This document shows, in pieces, positions 33,858 through 43,594 of a stretch of DNA of 64,000 nucleotides (within the stretch, counting starts at the first letter, position 1; every line of letters begins with the position of its first letter). The DNA is from Oscillospiraceae bacterium (GTDB lineage Bacteria; Bacillota_A; Clostridia; Oscillospirales; Oscillospiraceae). Location: positions 1 through 64,000 of the forward strand of contig JAETOP010000011.1 in the NCBI GenBank assembly GCA_021771675.1. The letters are read 5' to 3'. The translations under genes and the position numbers were made by a program. The notes beneath the pieces are model-generated. The model saw nothing but the letters and a program-made list of their open reading frames with translations. It did not search any database and was not told the origin of the DNA.

Positions 33858-35834
33858 TCAATCGTAAATTTTTCTGCCCTTTTCGTCGTCGATGTCGCTG
33901 ATGCGGTGGAAGTAGGTGTTGATGATGTCCCGCCAGTCCTTGGAATGCTCCATCTGGTGGGTCAGGCGCTGGTGAAGGCGCTCGTAGGCCTCCTCCGGCA
34001 GCTTTTCCCGGATGGATTCCAGCTTCCACAGGAACCCTTCCGCCATCTCGGCGCCTTGGAAATGGGTGTCGTAGATGTGCTGGATGATGGTCTTGCCGCT
34101 GCTGAGCACATGGGTGTAGGGCATGTGGTGGAAGAACAGCAGCAGCTCCTCGGGGCAGGTCTGGGGATTGGCATAGAGGCTGCGCAGGGGCTCGTTGTAC
34201 TGGGCGCAGTAGCCGGTGCCCTCCTCTCCCCGTTCCACACCCAGGCCCCGGTGGTTGGCCCGGTGATAGGTGCCCCAACGGTCGTATTCATAGCCGTCCA
34301 CATTGGGGCCATAGTGATTGCTGGGATTCACCATCCAGCCGATGCCCAGGGGGGACGTGTAGCACTCATAGGCGGGCCAGGAATCCATGAGAATGGAGGT
34401 CAGAATCCTTACCACATCGGCGTCCTGTCCGAAGGTAAGCCGCACCCATTCCCCGGCGATTTTCTCCGGATTCAAGCTGGTGTCATAGGCCAGCCGGCCA
34501 AAGCCGTACCAGTTGGCGGCGGCCAGGTCGTGGCCCGTCCAGTTTTCGTCGTTGCCGGTGTTCGCCACCGCCGCCATGCCGCAGTTGTGATTTCCGTAGC
34601 TTCTGCCGCTGACCAGGTCGGCCACGGTGGAGGGAACCCCGGGGACATACATTTCCTGATTCAAAACCTGACGGAACCAGGGCATTAGATAGCACACATG
34701 GCGCTGCTGGCCGGTATACTCCTGGGCAATCTGGAATTCGATCATCATATTGGTCTTTTTCAGTCCGCCGAAGAGGGGGGTCACGGGCTCGCGAACCTGG
34801 AAGTCCATGGGGCCGTTCTTGATTTGCAGAATCACATTCTCCCGGAACTGGCCGTCCAGGGGCATGAAATTGTCATAGGCCGCTCTGGCCCGGTCAATTT
34901 TCGTGTCCCTCCAATCCTGACGGCAGTTGTAGACGAAACAGCGCCAGATGATCTTGCCGCCGAAGGGGGCCACCGCATCCGCCAGCATATTGGCGCCGTC
35001 GGCGTGGGTACGGCCGTAGGTGAAGGGGCCGGGGCGTCCCTCGGAGTCGGCCTTCACCAGGAAGCCGCCGAATCCGGGCAAATTTTCCCAGATTTCCTTT
35101 GCCTTCTCCTTCCACCAGGCCTGCACCGCTATGTCACAGGGGTCGCAGAGGGTCAGGTTCCCCAGCTCCATGGGGGCGGCAAAGTTGACGGACAGATACA
35201 AATCAATGCCATAGGCGGCAAGAATCTGCTGAATCTGGCGCAGCTTCCCATAATACCGGTGAGAAATCAGCCAGGAAGCGGCCTTGGCCACATTCACATT
35301 GTTGATCACCACAGCGTTGATGCCCACGGAGGCCGTGAGCCGGGCATAGTCCTTGATCCGCTGGTTTACCAGAATCTCATCGTCTTCAAAGAAGAAGGAT
35401 TTTCCGGAGTAGCCCCGCTCGATGCTGCCGTCCATGTTGTCCCAGTGGTTCAGCATCCGCATGGGATTGGAGGGGGCGGCCTCCTTTTTCCAGCAGAAGC
35501 GGTCAAAGCCGATCCCCGTAAGCTGAATCTGGCGCAGCAGGGCAAACACGCCGTAGAGCATTCCCCGCTCTCCTCCGGCCTCCAAAACACATTGGCCCCC
35601 CTCGGCGGCGATTCGGTAGCCCTCGGGGTGGATTGCTTCATTTCTTTTCAGGGCAATGTCCGCCCCGCTCTCCACCAGGGAAACCTCACGGCGGAGCATC
35701 CGGCCAAAGCCCTCTTTCAGCTCTTCCAGAGCGCTGTTTGCCATGGGGCCGGAAAAATCAGAGGAAACGGCAATCCCCTTCCCTGCCTCGTCGGCCAGAA
35801 GCGGATAGGTCAGCCAGCAGTTTGTGTAAGTCAT
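33858..35834 (-). CDS. aguA: GH67 alpha-glucuronidase
   Basis: A 658-residue glycoside hydrolase family 67 enzyme, without a signal peptide, that removes (4-O-methyl-)glucuronic acid from xylo-oligosaccharide ends inside the cell. Family motifs are visible: VKADSEGRPGPFTYGRTHAD, QIKNGPMDFQVREP, IEFQIAQEYTGQQRH and GYEYDRWGTYHRANHRGLG. Full length. The ATG at 35834 is 9 nt from AAAAGG; the ATG at 35843 is 1 nt from it. It is co-transcribed with the SGNH esterase 24 nt upstream, so the pair trims xylan side groups. Xylanases and importers are not in this window. Confidence 0.93.
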   Translation of the reverse strand: MTYTNCWLTYPLLADEAGKGIAVSSDFSGPMANSALEELKEGFGRMLRREVSLVESGADIALKRNEAIHPEGYRIAAEGGQCVLEAGGERGMLYGVFALLRQIQLTGIGFDRFCWKKEAAPSNPMRMLNHWDNMDGSIERGYSGKSFFFEDDEILVNQRIKDYARLTASVGINAVVINNVNVAKAASWLISHRYYGKLRQIQQILAAYGIDLYLSVNFAAPMELGNLTLCDPCDIAVQAWWKEKAKEIWENLPGFGGFLVKADSEGRPGPFTYGRTHADGANMLADAVAPFGGKIIWRCFVYNCRQDWRDTKIDRARAAYDNFMPLDGQFRENVILQIKNGPMDFQVREPVTPLFGGLKKTNMMIEFQIAQEYTGQQRHVCYLMPWFRQVLNQEMYVPGVPSTVADLVSGRSYGNHNCGMAAVANTGNDENWTGHDLAAANWYGFGRLAYDTSLNPEKIAGEWVRLTFGQDADVVRILTSILMDSWPAYECYTSPLGIGWMVNPSNHYGPNVDGYEYDRWGTYHRANHRGLGVERGEEGTGYCAQYNEPLRSLYANPQTCPEELLLFFHHMPYTHVLSSGKTIIQHIYDTHFQGAEMAEGFLWKLESIREKLPEEAYERLHQRLTHQMEHSKDWRDIINTYFHRISDIDDEKGRKIYD

Positions 35835-35858
35835 TTTCTTCATCCTTTTAATAAGTAA

Positions 35859-37514
35859 TTACGGCACCATGCCGAAGCCCAGGATGGTGAAGGTTTTCTC
35901 CTCATCCCCGGGGGCCATGGTGATCTCCACCCGGTGTCTGGCGGACTCCTGCTTGTTGAACAGCACTGTGGTGTGGCAGTGGACCCACCCGGCCTCGACG
36001 GGGTCCAGAATCCGGTTTTTCTCGCCGTCGATGGTCACCATCGCTTTGCCAAACCGGCTGCTATGGCTATCCTTAAATTCCAGCACTAATCTTTTACAGG
36101 TCACCTCCAGAACAAAGGGCTCACCGCCCTCTTCCTTCTTCCAGTTGTAGGGGAACATGGGGGTGTTGTAGCTGTCTTCGTCCAGAGGCACGGCTTGCAG
36201 CTCGGTATCCGTACCGGTAAAGCTTCCCTCTGTGACCACAGCGCCGGGGAAGGGATGGGTTCGATCCATCAGCTGTAAGTTTACATAATCACATCCATAG
36301 TAGGGGGGAACATACCCCTCCCCTTCCAGCTCCGGCTGCTGCATCTCCAGCCGTCCGATCAGGTAGAGCAGGCAGTCCGCCATGACCCGGTGGCCCAGGT
36401 TGGTGGGATGGTACACATCATAGAAATACTGCCGCTTGGTGATCACCCGGTTTTCCGCCGTGAACTGGGGGGACACAGCCTCCAGCACATCCACCATGGG
36501 CACCTGATACCGGTAGCCGATGGGGGCCAAGCGGCGTTTCAGGTTCCAGTCGTCGGCGAACACGGCGAAGAGCAGAATCACCGCCGGGTGATTGGGGGCA
36601 TTCAAAATCCGACGCACCAGGCTCTCATAGAACACGCCCTCGGTCTCGTCACCGGCGTCGTTGACGGCAAACTCAATCACCACCAAATCCGGCTGAACGG
36701 CTCCGTCCCGGGTGATGTCCCGGTCGTAGCGCATCAGACCCGTCTCCGAGGGAGTGCCGCCCACACCGGCCTTGATGTAGCGGATGTTTTTTCCGTACCG
36801 CTGGCACAGCCCTTCATAGGTCTGTCTGGCGTAGCAGTTCTCCTGCAGGGGAACTGCTCCGGCGCCCTGGGTGATGGAGCCTCCCAGAAAGGCCACGGTC
36901 ACTTCTTCCCCTGCCTTGGCCCGGCGGAGGAAGGACTGAATCCGCTGATTATTTCCCGCGCTGAGGAAGGAACGGGCGATCATCTCCCGGTAGGCAGGGC
37001 TGTCCATGTCCACGGCAGGGTCCGGGTCCACCCGGGGAATGTCATAGCCATCGTTTACATAACATTTCACGGACACGCTGGCCATGTCGGACACCGTGGG
37101 AAACTCAAACCGGAATTCTCCCAGACCGGTATCTGCGCCGCTCCACTCCAGAGCGCCCAGGTCGATGACCCGCTCCGCCCCATCGGCGGGGAAGGTAAAC
37201 CGGTGGCAGCTTCCGGGATTGCCCTTGCAGATCAATGAGAATCCCACCTCCATCCCCGGCTTGCCGGAGATGGACACCCCAAGGCTGTGAACCAGCTTCC
37301 GAAAGCCTGCCACATCGGTGAGCAGGTTCAGAATCTCTTCGTCCTGGATGCCGCCGGTGACCCGGGCAAAAGAGGTCAGCCGCTCGGGGCTAATGAAGAT
37401 GGAATGCCTGCCCCGGCCGTCATCCTGGGGAATGCCACCCACCCGGCTTTCCAAAAGAACATAGAACCCGGGCCGCTTCTCGGTGGGGTCCTTGGGCGCT
37501 ACAACACCTGCCAT
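35859..37514 (-). CDS. SGNH/GDSL hydrolase, probable acetyl-xylan esterase
   Basis: A 551-residue multi-domain esterase without a signal peptide. Residues 1-180 form a beta-rich N-terminal domain. The SGNH core follows, with nucleophile Ser213 in AFLGGSITQGAG, the oxyanion Gly and Asn in VGGTPSETG and FAVNDAG, and the catalytic Asp-His in YDVYHPTNLGH. A C-terminal beta-domain ends the protein. Pairing with GH67 in one operon points to deacetylation of glucuronoxylan fragments; activity is inferred. AAGGAGG lies 9 nt before the ATG. It is the first gene of the two-gene unit. Confidence 0.85.
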   Translation of the reverse strand: MAGVVAPKDPTEKRPGFYVLLESRVGGIPQDDGRGRHSIFISPERLTSFARVTGGIQDEEILNLLTDVAGFRKLVHSLGVSISGKPGMEVGFSLICKGNPGSCHRFTFPADGAERVIDLGALEWSGADTGLGEFRFEFPTVSDMASVSVKCYVNDGYDIPRVDPDPAVDMDSPAYREMIARSFLSAGNNQRIQSFLRRAKAGEEVTVAFLGGSITQGAGAVPLQENCYARQTYEGLCQRYGKNIRYIKAGVGGTPSETGLMRYDRDITRDGAVQPDLVVIEFAVNDAGDETEGVFYESLVRRILNAPNHPAVILLFAVFADDWNLKRRLAPIGYRYQVPMVDVLEAVSPQFTAENRVITKRQYFYDVYHPTNLGHRVMADCLLYLIGRLEMQQPELEGEGYVPPYYGCDYVNLQLMDRTHPFPGAVVTEGSFTGTDTELQAVPLDEDSYNTPMFPYNWKKEEGGEPFVLEVTCKRLVLEFKDSHSSRFGKAMVTIDGEKNRILDPVEAGWVHCHTTVLFNKQESARHRVEITMAPGDEEKTFTILGFGMVP

Positions 37515-37619
37515 AATATCATCCTCCTTGTGTTATAATACTTATATCATAACTTTCTGTATTCTATAGCGTTTGCCACTGTAATACCAACCAGATTTTG
37601 CGCTTCCTCTGACAACAAA

Positions 37620-37720
37620 TTGCTTTTTTCCCAGGCGGGCGGGCAATGCCCGCAGATAATTCGCACGGAAATTGTCTATAGTCGTTACCCCCGAACTCAG
37701 CCCGGTAACACTTTTGCAGC
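37620..37720. repeat. D and C repeat elements
   Basis: Hairpin GCGGGCGGGCAATGCCCGC (about 37635-37655) and element C (GCACGGAAATTGTCTATAGTC to CCGGTAACACTTTTGCAGCGG). Confidence 0.7.
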
Positions 37721-37752
37721 GGAAAATGCCCCTTGGTTTTTAGCCAAGGGGC
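37721..37752 (-). terminator. terminator of guaB
   Basis: GCCCCTTGG-n7-CCAAGGGGC (37728-37752), followed on the minus strand by ATTTTCC. Confidence 0.75.
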
Positions 37753-37760
37753 GCTGGGGT

Positions 37761-39266
37761 TTATTTCACATGGGAAGAGGAGCGCAGTGTCACGTCATGA
37801 TAGCCGCCCTCCACAATGGAGACGGAGGAAACCAGGGTGAGCTTGGCGTCCCGCTGCAGGTCTGGGATGTTGGTCACACCCACGTTGCACATGGTGGATT
37901 TGACCTTGTACAGGGAGGCTTCCACGTTGTCATGGAGGGGGCCGGCGTAGGTGACGTAGGAATCCACACCCTCCTCGAAGCTCAGCTTGGTGGCGCCGCC
38001 CAGGTCGTAACGCTGCCAGTTCCGGGCACGGTTGGAGCCCTCGCCCCAGTATTCCTTCATGTATGCGCCGTTGACCATGATCTTGGGAGTGGGGCCCTCG
38101 TCGAACCGGGCGAAATACCGGCCCAGCATCAGGAAGTCTGCGCCCATGGCCAGAGCCAGGGTCATATGGTAGTCGTGGACGATGCCGCCGTCAGAGCAGA
38201 TGGGTACGTACACGCCGGTCTCCCGGAAGTATTCATCCCGGGCGGCAGCCACTTCAATCAGAGCGGTGGCCTGGCCCCGGCCGATGCCCTTGGTCTCCCG
38301 GGTGATGCAGATGGAGCCGCCGCCAATGCCCACTTTCACAAAGTCCGCTCCGGCCTCTGCCAGGAAGCGGAACCCGTCCCGGTCGACCACATTGCCGGCG
38401 CCGATTTTTACGGTGTTGCCGTAGTGCTCCCGCACCCAGTCGATGGTCTTCTTCTGCCAGCAGGTATAGCCCTCGGAGGAGTCAATAACGAATACATCCG
38501 CCCCGGCCTCCAGCAGAGCGGGAATCCGCTGAGCGTAGTCCCGGGTGTTGATGCCCGCACCAACCAGGTAGCGCTTCTTGTCGTCCAGCAGCTCCAGGGG
38601 ATTCTCCTTGTGGGAGGCGTAATCCTTGCGGAATACGAAGTACATCAGATGGCCTTCCTTGTCCACCACAGGCAGAGAATTCAGCTTATTCTCCCAGATA
38701 ATGTCATTGGCTTCCTTCAAAGAGGTCTCGGCGGGAGCGGTGACCAGCTTCTCCAGGGGGGTCATGAAGGTCTTCACCTTGTCGGTGGGCTGCATTCTGG
38801 AAACCCGATAGTCCCGGCTGGACACGATGCCCAGGAGTCTTCCGTTGGGGGTGCCGTCCTCGGTGATGGCCACGGTAGAGAAACCGTTGCTGGCCTTCAG
38901 AGCCAGAACATCCGCCAGGGTATTCTCCGGAGTCAGATTGGAGGCGGAGGTGACGAACCCGGCCTTGTGGTTTTTCACCCGGGAGACCATGGCGGCCTGA
39001 TTTTCGATGGTCTGAGAGCCGTAAATAAAGCTGATGCCGCCCTCCTTCGCCAGGGCGATGGCCAGGGTGTCATTGGACACGGACTGCATAACGGCGGAGG
39101 TCAGGGGCACATTCAGGGAAATGGCGGGCTCCTCCTGTCCCTTGCGGAACTTCACCAGCGGGGTGCGCAGGCTTACATTGTCGGGGATACAATCCTCAGA
39201 CGTGTAGCCGGGGACAAGCAGGTATTCACTGAAGGTGTGGCTGGGCTCCTTGTAATAGTAGGCCAT
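37761..39266 (-). CDS. guaB: IMP dehydrogenase GuaB
   Basis: A 501-residue NAD-dependent enzyme that oxidises IMP to XMP, the committed step to GTP. TIM-barrel core with two CBS domains inserted at about residues 100-215. The catalytic cysteine loop is [18 protein letters not shown], and the flap segment is [15 protein letters not shown]. The sequence is of the divergent GuaB type with CICTRE replaced by ICITRE. AAGGAGG is 8 nt upstream of the ATG. No purine riboswitch was recognised in the 380 bp upstream. It is monocistronic with a terminator. Confidence 0.94.
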   Translation of the reverse strand: MAYYYKEPSHTFSEYLLVPGYTSEDCIPDNVSLRTPLVKFRKGQEEPAISLNVPLTSAVMQSVSNDTLAIALAKEGGISFIYGSQTIENQAAMVSRVKNHKAGFVTSASNLTPENTLADVLALKASNGFSTVAITEDGTPNGRLLGIVSSRDYRVSRMQPTDKVKTFMTPLEKLVTAPAETSLKEANDIIWENKLNSLPVVDKEGHLMYFVFRKDYASHKENPLELLDDKKRYLVGAGINTRDYAQRIPALLEAGADVFVIDSSEGYTCWQKKTIDWVREHYGNTVKIGAGNVVDRDGFRFLAEAGADFVKVGIGGGSICITRETKGIGRGQATALIEVAAARDEYFRETGVYVPICSDGGIVHDYHMTLALAMGADFLMLGRYFARFDEGPTPKIMVNGAYMKEYWGEGSNRARNWQRYDLGGATKLSFEEGVDSYVTYAGPLHDNVEASLYKVKSTMCNVGVTNIPDLQRDAKLTLVSSVSIVEGGYHDVTLRSSSHVK

Positions 39267-39404
39267 GGGTTTTCCTCCTTAAAAATATATAGATATTTTT
39301 GTTTCTTTGGGTTTACTGTGAAAGTCTCAAAAACGGTGGCAAAACTCCAACTGATTTCCCTATTTTTGACTATATTGGCATACCTTTTCACATTGGTTTG
39401 TAAC

Positions 39405-39650
39405 AGTATTTCGGTGCCTGCTGTACAGTCCCTCAGTCAGCTTCGCTGACAGCTCCCCTTACACTTCGGGAGCCTTGGGCGCTTCCGCGCCACAGCAACC
39501 AACGAGGAACGGCATAAACCAGAACCTGGTCGGCGGGCTCATGAGCCCGCCCTACGATTTCTCACCGCAAAAGCGTTGCCGGGCTGAGTTCGGGGGTAAC
39601 GATGACACACCAGTCCCGTGCGAAATTGGCTGCGGGCCCTGTCCGCCGCT
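39405..39650. repeat. element A (half), F and C repeats
   Basis: A right-half element A (about 39416-39504) ends in the alternative terminus GCGCCACAGCAACCAACG. Hairpin F follows (GGCGGGCTCATGAGCCCGCC, about 39532-39555), then element C (AAAAGCGTTGCCGGGCTGAG to CCCGTGCG). The region 39267-39404 before it is AT-rich guaB leader without a clear promoter. Confidence 0.7.
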
Positions 39651-40571
39651 TCACATGGTCTGTCCGTCTCCCTCGTCCAGAATCCGGGTCACAGGGGTGC
39701 CTTTTTCAGACAGCTTCTTGAAATTGCCCATGACTCCAATGACGGGACTCATCATGGCGAAGGTATGGGGATAGCTCTGGACGATTGCGGACAGCACGGA
39801 CACCTGGGTCTTATTCACCACACACATAACAATCCAGGTGTCTTTTCCAGTATAAGCGCCGGTGGCCTTAAACCGGGTGGCGGAATGGTGGAGCTTTTGG
39901 AGAATTTCAGTGCAAATTTCATCGGGATGGTTGGTGACGATTTCAAACCGCACGGCGCTGCGGCCGCTGCGCTGGAATCGCTCTCCCACAGTGGTTGAAG
40001 TAAAGCTATAGAGAATGCACAAAATCACCGGCTCCATTTTATAATCATACACAAAAAAGCTGGCAATTGCAACCACAGCATTGATGCCAAAGCTGAGTGA
40101 AAAGAAACTCTTGCCCGGGTGCCGTTTGTGAATGATGGCGGAAATAAAGTCCGTTCCCCCGGTGTAGGCGCTGGCCTTAATCAGCACGCTGTAGCAAAAG
40201 CCCATCACAATGCCAGCAACCAGAGGCCCCATGATTTTACTGGTGCCATTCTCGGTGGAATAGGCAAAGGCGGACAGATCCACCCGGTCCAGCACCAGCA
40301 GCGCAACAGAGAAGATCACCACGTACACCATGCTGCGGATGGCCACAGGCTTACTCACTTCAATGTAGCACCAGATGGCCAGAGGCAGATTGATAATCAA
40401 ACTCAGATAGCCCACGCTGACTCCGGTGACATACTGGATCATGGTGCAGATGCCGTTGATTCCCGAGGGGGCGAATTGATTGGGAAAGACGAACAGCTCA
40501 TAATTCACCGCCCCCAGAAAGGCGACAACCGCAATCACCAGATAGGTCCAGACTTTTTTTAGCGCAGTCAT
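39651..40571 (-). CDS. YitT-family membrane protein
   Basis: A 306-residue integral membrane protein. About five hydrophobic helices occupy residues 8-180 (for example LVIAVVAFLGAVNYELFVF and SVALLVLDRV). A soluble C-terminal DUF2179 domain follows (VRFEIVTNHPDEICTEILQ to YPHTFAMMSPVIGVMGNF). Function is unknown, with a transport or sensing role only suspected. The ATG at 40571 is 8 nt after GAGGA. It lies directly upstream of and divergent from dnaA, in the place where rpmH-rnpA-yidC is usual. Confidence 0.88.
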   Translation of the reverse strand: MTALKKVWTYLVIAVVAFLGAVNYELFVFPNQFAPSGINGICTMIQYVTGVSVGYLSLIINLPLAIWCYIEVSKPVAIRSMVYVVIFSVALLVLDRVDLSAFAYSTENGTSKIMGPLVAGIVMGFCYSVLIKASAYTGGTDFISAIIHKRHPGKSFFSLSFGINAVVAIASFFVYDYKMEPVILCILYSFTSTTVGERFQRSGRSAVRFEIVTNHPDEICTEILQKLHHSATRFKATGAYTGKDTWIVMCVVNKTQVSVLSAIVQSYPHTFAMMSPVIGVMGNFKKLSEKGTPVTRILDEGDGQTM

Positions 40572-40710
40572 ATCCACATTCCTCTTATCTTTAATACATT
40601 TGTCCGCCAGATATGTACAAATTCTGGCCTCAAGCCCGAATCTATATTTAATTCAATAATATAGCATAGGAAATATTTCAGGTCAAGAGAATTTCTTCAA
40701 TTTATACAAA

Positions 40711-40755
40711 TTCAACTTGTAATTTTCGGAAAAATGTGCTAGAATTTAAGTTGAA
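40711..40755 (+). promoter_or_regulatory. dnaA promoter framed by inverted repeat
   Basis: TTGTAA (40717-40722), 17 bp spacer, TAGAAT (40740-40745). TTCAACTT (40711-40718) and AAGTTGAA (40748-40755) form an inverted repeat covering the -35 and the start site. Confidence 0.8.
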
Positions 40756-40822
40756 GTTTTATGCTTAAAAATATTGGTTTTTCCCATCTTGGGCTTCTGT
40801 AAACAGAGGAAAGGAGCGCAAT

Positions 40823-42136
40823 ATGTATTCATCCGCCTATGTCTGGGCAAAGGTTCTCAGCCACATGGAGGAGCGGCTCGGCAGCGTCACAGTTTCCGCC
40901 TGGTTTGATGATGCGGAAGTAGTGGAGCTGAACGAAAACAATCTGATTCTCTACTCTCCTTCAGATTTTCGCCGGGACATTATCCGCCGCCGATGCACAG
41001 GCTTTGTAGAAGACGCTCTGAAGGAGGTCTTCAATTCCGACGCCAAGCTCCTGGTATTCGGAGACAAAGAGCGGGATTCCTTTCGCAACAAAGGAAAGAC
41101 CCTCTCTTCCATGGATTTCAACCCCCAATTTACCTTTGACAATTTCGTGGTAGGGCCCTCCAATCGCTTTGCCCACAGTGCCTCCATCGCCGTATCCAAA
41201 AATCCGGGTCAGGTCTACAATCCCCTGTTCATCTACGGCCCCTCCGGAGTGGGCAAAACCCATCTGCTCTATGCCATCGCCAACGGCATCCGCCGTCAAA
41301 ACCCGCAGGCCAACATCGTCTATATCAAGGGAGACGAATTCACCAATGAACTGATTTCCGCCATTGCCAGCGGAAAAAATGTGGAATTTCGGAGCAAATA
41401 CCGGGAAAGCGACCTTTTTCTTATTGACGACATTCAGTTCATCGCCGGTAAGGAATCCACCCAGGAGGAATTCTTCCATACCTTCAACAAGCTCTATGAA
41501 GAGCACAAGCAGATTGTCATGACCTCCGACCGGAAGCCCAGCGACATGCTCACATTGGAAGATCGGCTCCGCACCCGGTTTGAGTGGGGATTGCTGGCGG
41601 ATGTTCAGCCTCCGGACTATGAGACCCGAATGGCCATTCTGAAAAACAAAGCCAAGAGCCTGGGCATTGACCTGTCGGACGATGTGTGCAACTACATTGC
41701 GGTCAACGTGACCAACAATGTGCGGCAGATTGAGGGCATCGTAAAGAAACTGCTGGCCTACCGTGATCTGGACGATATGACCCTTGACCTGCCCAACGTA
41801 TCCCGGGTCATTGAGGATTCCTTCAAAACCGAGGGCAGCGCCCTGCCCACCCCGGGTCTGGTCATCAGTCAGGTCTGCAAATTCTATTCCATTGACGAGT
41901 CCGTGCTCCGGGGCACCCTGAAAAAGAAGAACATTGCAGAGGCCCGGCAGATTGCCATGTACCTGATCCGGAATCTGACCAATCTGAGTCTTCCTGACAT
42001 TGGCAAGGAGTTTGACCGGGATCATACCACCGTCCTCTACGCCATCCGCCGGATCGAGGCCGCCCTGAAGACCAAAGACGAAACCATTCAGAATAACATC
42101 CGGGACATCACCGCCAATATCAATTCCAGTCTGTGA
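40823..42136 (+). CDS. dnaA: chromosomal replication initiator DnaA
   Basis: A 437-residue AAA+ initiator that binds DnaA boxes and melts oriC. Domain I covers about 1-80, with a short domain II. The Walker A motif GPSGVGKTH is at residues 139-147. Sensor motifs lie in the AAA+ domain (LIDDIQFIAGKEST, DRLRTRFEWGL). Domain IV carries the DNA-binding signature (FDRDHTTVLYAIRRIE) near the C-terminus. Ribosome site AAAGGAG is 7 nt before the ATG. DnaA boxes are concentrated immediately downstream. Confidence 0.98.
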   Translation: MYSSAYVWAKVLSHMEERLGSVTVSAWFDDAEVVELNENNLILYSPSDFRRDIIRRRCTGFVEDALKEVFNSDAKLLVFGDKERDSFRNKGKTLSSMDFNPQFTFDNFVVGPSNRFAHSASIAVSKNPGQVYNPLFIYGPSGVGKTHLLYAIANGIRRQNPQANIVYIKGDEFTNELISAIASGKNVEFRSKYRESDLFLIDDIQFIAGKESTQEEFFHTFNKLYEEHKQIVMTSDRKPSDMLTLEDRLRTRFEWGLLADVQPPDYETRMAILKNKAKSLGIDLSDDVCNYIAVNVTNNVRQIEGIVKKLLAYRDLDDMTLDLPNVSRVIEDSFKTEGSALPTPGLVISQVCKFYSIDESVLRGTLKKKNIAEARQIAMYLIRNLTNLSLPDIGKEFDRDHTTVLYAIRRIEAALKTKDETIQNNIRDITANINSSL

Positions 42137-42417
42137 TTTTTTCATCCGACATAACCGGCTGTTCCGCTTCCAAAATTCTCCACAGGCCCTGTGAATTGTG
42201 CAAAAATTTTCTGTGGAAAACCGTCGGGCAAAAAAAGCCCTCACAGATGATGTGAATAAGTTGTTAAATCTCACAATGTGGCTGTGGATAAAAAGTCAGT
42301 ACCAGTCACTGGCCTTCGGCACTTTTCCACATAAGTTTCCACTACTACCGCTGTTACTACAGAAACCTATTTACAGATAGATATATCTATTATCTTTTAT
42401 CAAAAAGGAAGATTGCA
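42137..42417. other. oriC: replication origin oriC (dnaA-dnaN intergenic)
   Basis: Contains DnaA boxes: TTCTCCACA (42176-42184, one mismatch), minus-strand TTTTCCACA (42212-42220), minus-strand TTATTCACA (42251-42259), minus-strand TTATCCACA (42283-42291, perfect) and plus-strand TTTTCCACA (42323-42331). An AT-rich stretch at about 42365-42405 is the candidate unwinding element. It includes the 14 bp palindrome ATAGATATATCTAT (42377-42390). Confidence 0.9.
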
Positions 42418-43524
42418 ATGCGTTTTACCTGTGAAAAAAATACCCTGCTCCAGGGACTGAATATTGCAGGCAGAACGGTGGCTCAGAAGAGCAGCCTTTC
42501 TGCCATCGAGGGCATTCTCTGCCGGGCCGGTTCCGGTCTGACCCTCACGGGCTACAATATGGAAACCGCCATCACCTATCAGATCGAAGCTCAGGTTACC
42601 GACGGAGGCGACTGCATCCTCCCGGCCAAGCTTTTCAGCGACATCATTCGCCGTCTGCCCGAGGGGGACGTGACGGTGGTGGTGGACGAAAACTACCGGG
42701 TGTCCATCCGCTCCGGCTTCTCCTCCTTTTCCATCAGCGCTGAATCCGCAGACGAGTATCCGGACCTGCCGGATGTGAATACGGGCCATGCCATCCGCAT
42801 CCCTCAGAACAAATTGAAGGAGCTGATCTCCGGCACCATCTTCGCCGTGGCGGACAACCAGGCCCGGCCTATCCACAATGGTGTGAAATTCGAGGTCACG
42901 CCCGACTCCATCACCGCCGTGGCGGTGGACGGCTTCCGGCTGGCAAGACGAACCTATCATCCCCAGGAGCCTACCGGGAGGGAGCTGAGCTTTGTTGTCC
43001 CCGCCTCGGGATTGAAGGAAGTGGAGAAAATCCTCACGGATACCGACACTGCCGCCGGATTCACCCTGGGCCCCAAGCACATCATGTATCAGCTGGGTAA
43101 CGCCATCCTGGTCTGCCGCCTTTTGGAGGGAGATTTCCTGGATTGGCGCCGGGTGGTGCCTACGGATTGTCCCATCAAGCTGGTAGCCAGCGTTTATGAT
43201 CTGGCCTCCAGCGTAGAGCGGGTGGGCCTGATCGTCTCCGAAAAATACAAGAGCCCCATTCGCTGTATCTTCGGCAACCAGGAGCTGCAAATGCGCACCG
43301 CCACCACCATCGGCTCGGCGGAGGATCGCTGCTCCTATGCCGGTGACGGAAAGGAACTGGAAATCGGCTTCAATGTCCGCTATATGGCCGACGCCCTCCG
43401 TGCCGTTCCCACCGAGGAGGTCACTTTGGAGCTTACAAATGGTCTCAGCCCCATCGTCCTCACCCCCGTGGACGACAAGGAGGACTTTGCCTACATGATT
43501 CTGCCCGTCAGAATCAAAAACTGA
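42418..43524 (+). CDS. dnaN: DNA polymerase III beta clamp
   Basis: A 368-residue sliding clamp subunit; three repeated clamp folds are expected and the length fits. N-terminal MRFTCEKNTLLQGLNIAGRT, central FEVTPDSITAVAVDGFRLARR and the C-terminal YMILPVRI ending are typical. It dimerises to a ring tethering polymerase and other factors to DNA. AAGGAAG precedes the ATG. It is the first gene after oriC, followed by the S4-domain gene and recF. Confidence 0.97.
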   Translation: MRFTCEKNTLLQGLNIAGRTVAQKSSLSAIEGILCRAGSGLTLTGYNMETAITYQIEAQVTDGGDCILPAKLFSDIIRRLPEGDVTVVVDENYRVSIRSGFSSFSISAESADEYPDLPDVNTGHAIRIPQNKLKELISGTIFAVADNQARPIHNGVKFEVTPDSITAVAVDGFRLARRTYHPQEPTGRELSFVVPASGLKEVEKILTDTDTAAGFTLGPKHIMYQLGNAILVCRLLEGDFLDWRRVVPTDCPIKLVASVYDLASSVERVGLIVSEKYKSPIRCIFGNQELQMRTATTIGSAEDRCSYAGDGKELEIGFNVRYMADALRAVPTEEVTLELTNGLSPIVLTPVDDKEDFAYMILPVRIKN

Positions 43525-43594
43525 TACTATATCTCAATGAAAGATTCGTAAAGAGAATTCGCATCATTTCCATATTTTTACGAAGAGGTAGTCT

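Noticed and set aside
39267..39650. Purine riboswitch before guaB
   Set aside because: No aptamer core or P1-flanked three-way junction pattern could be recognised.
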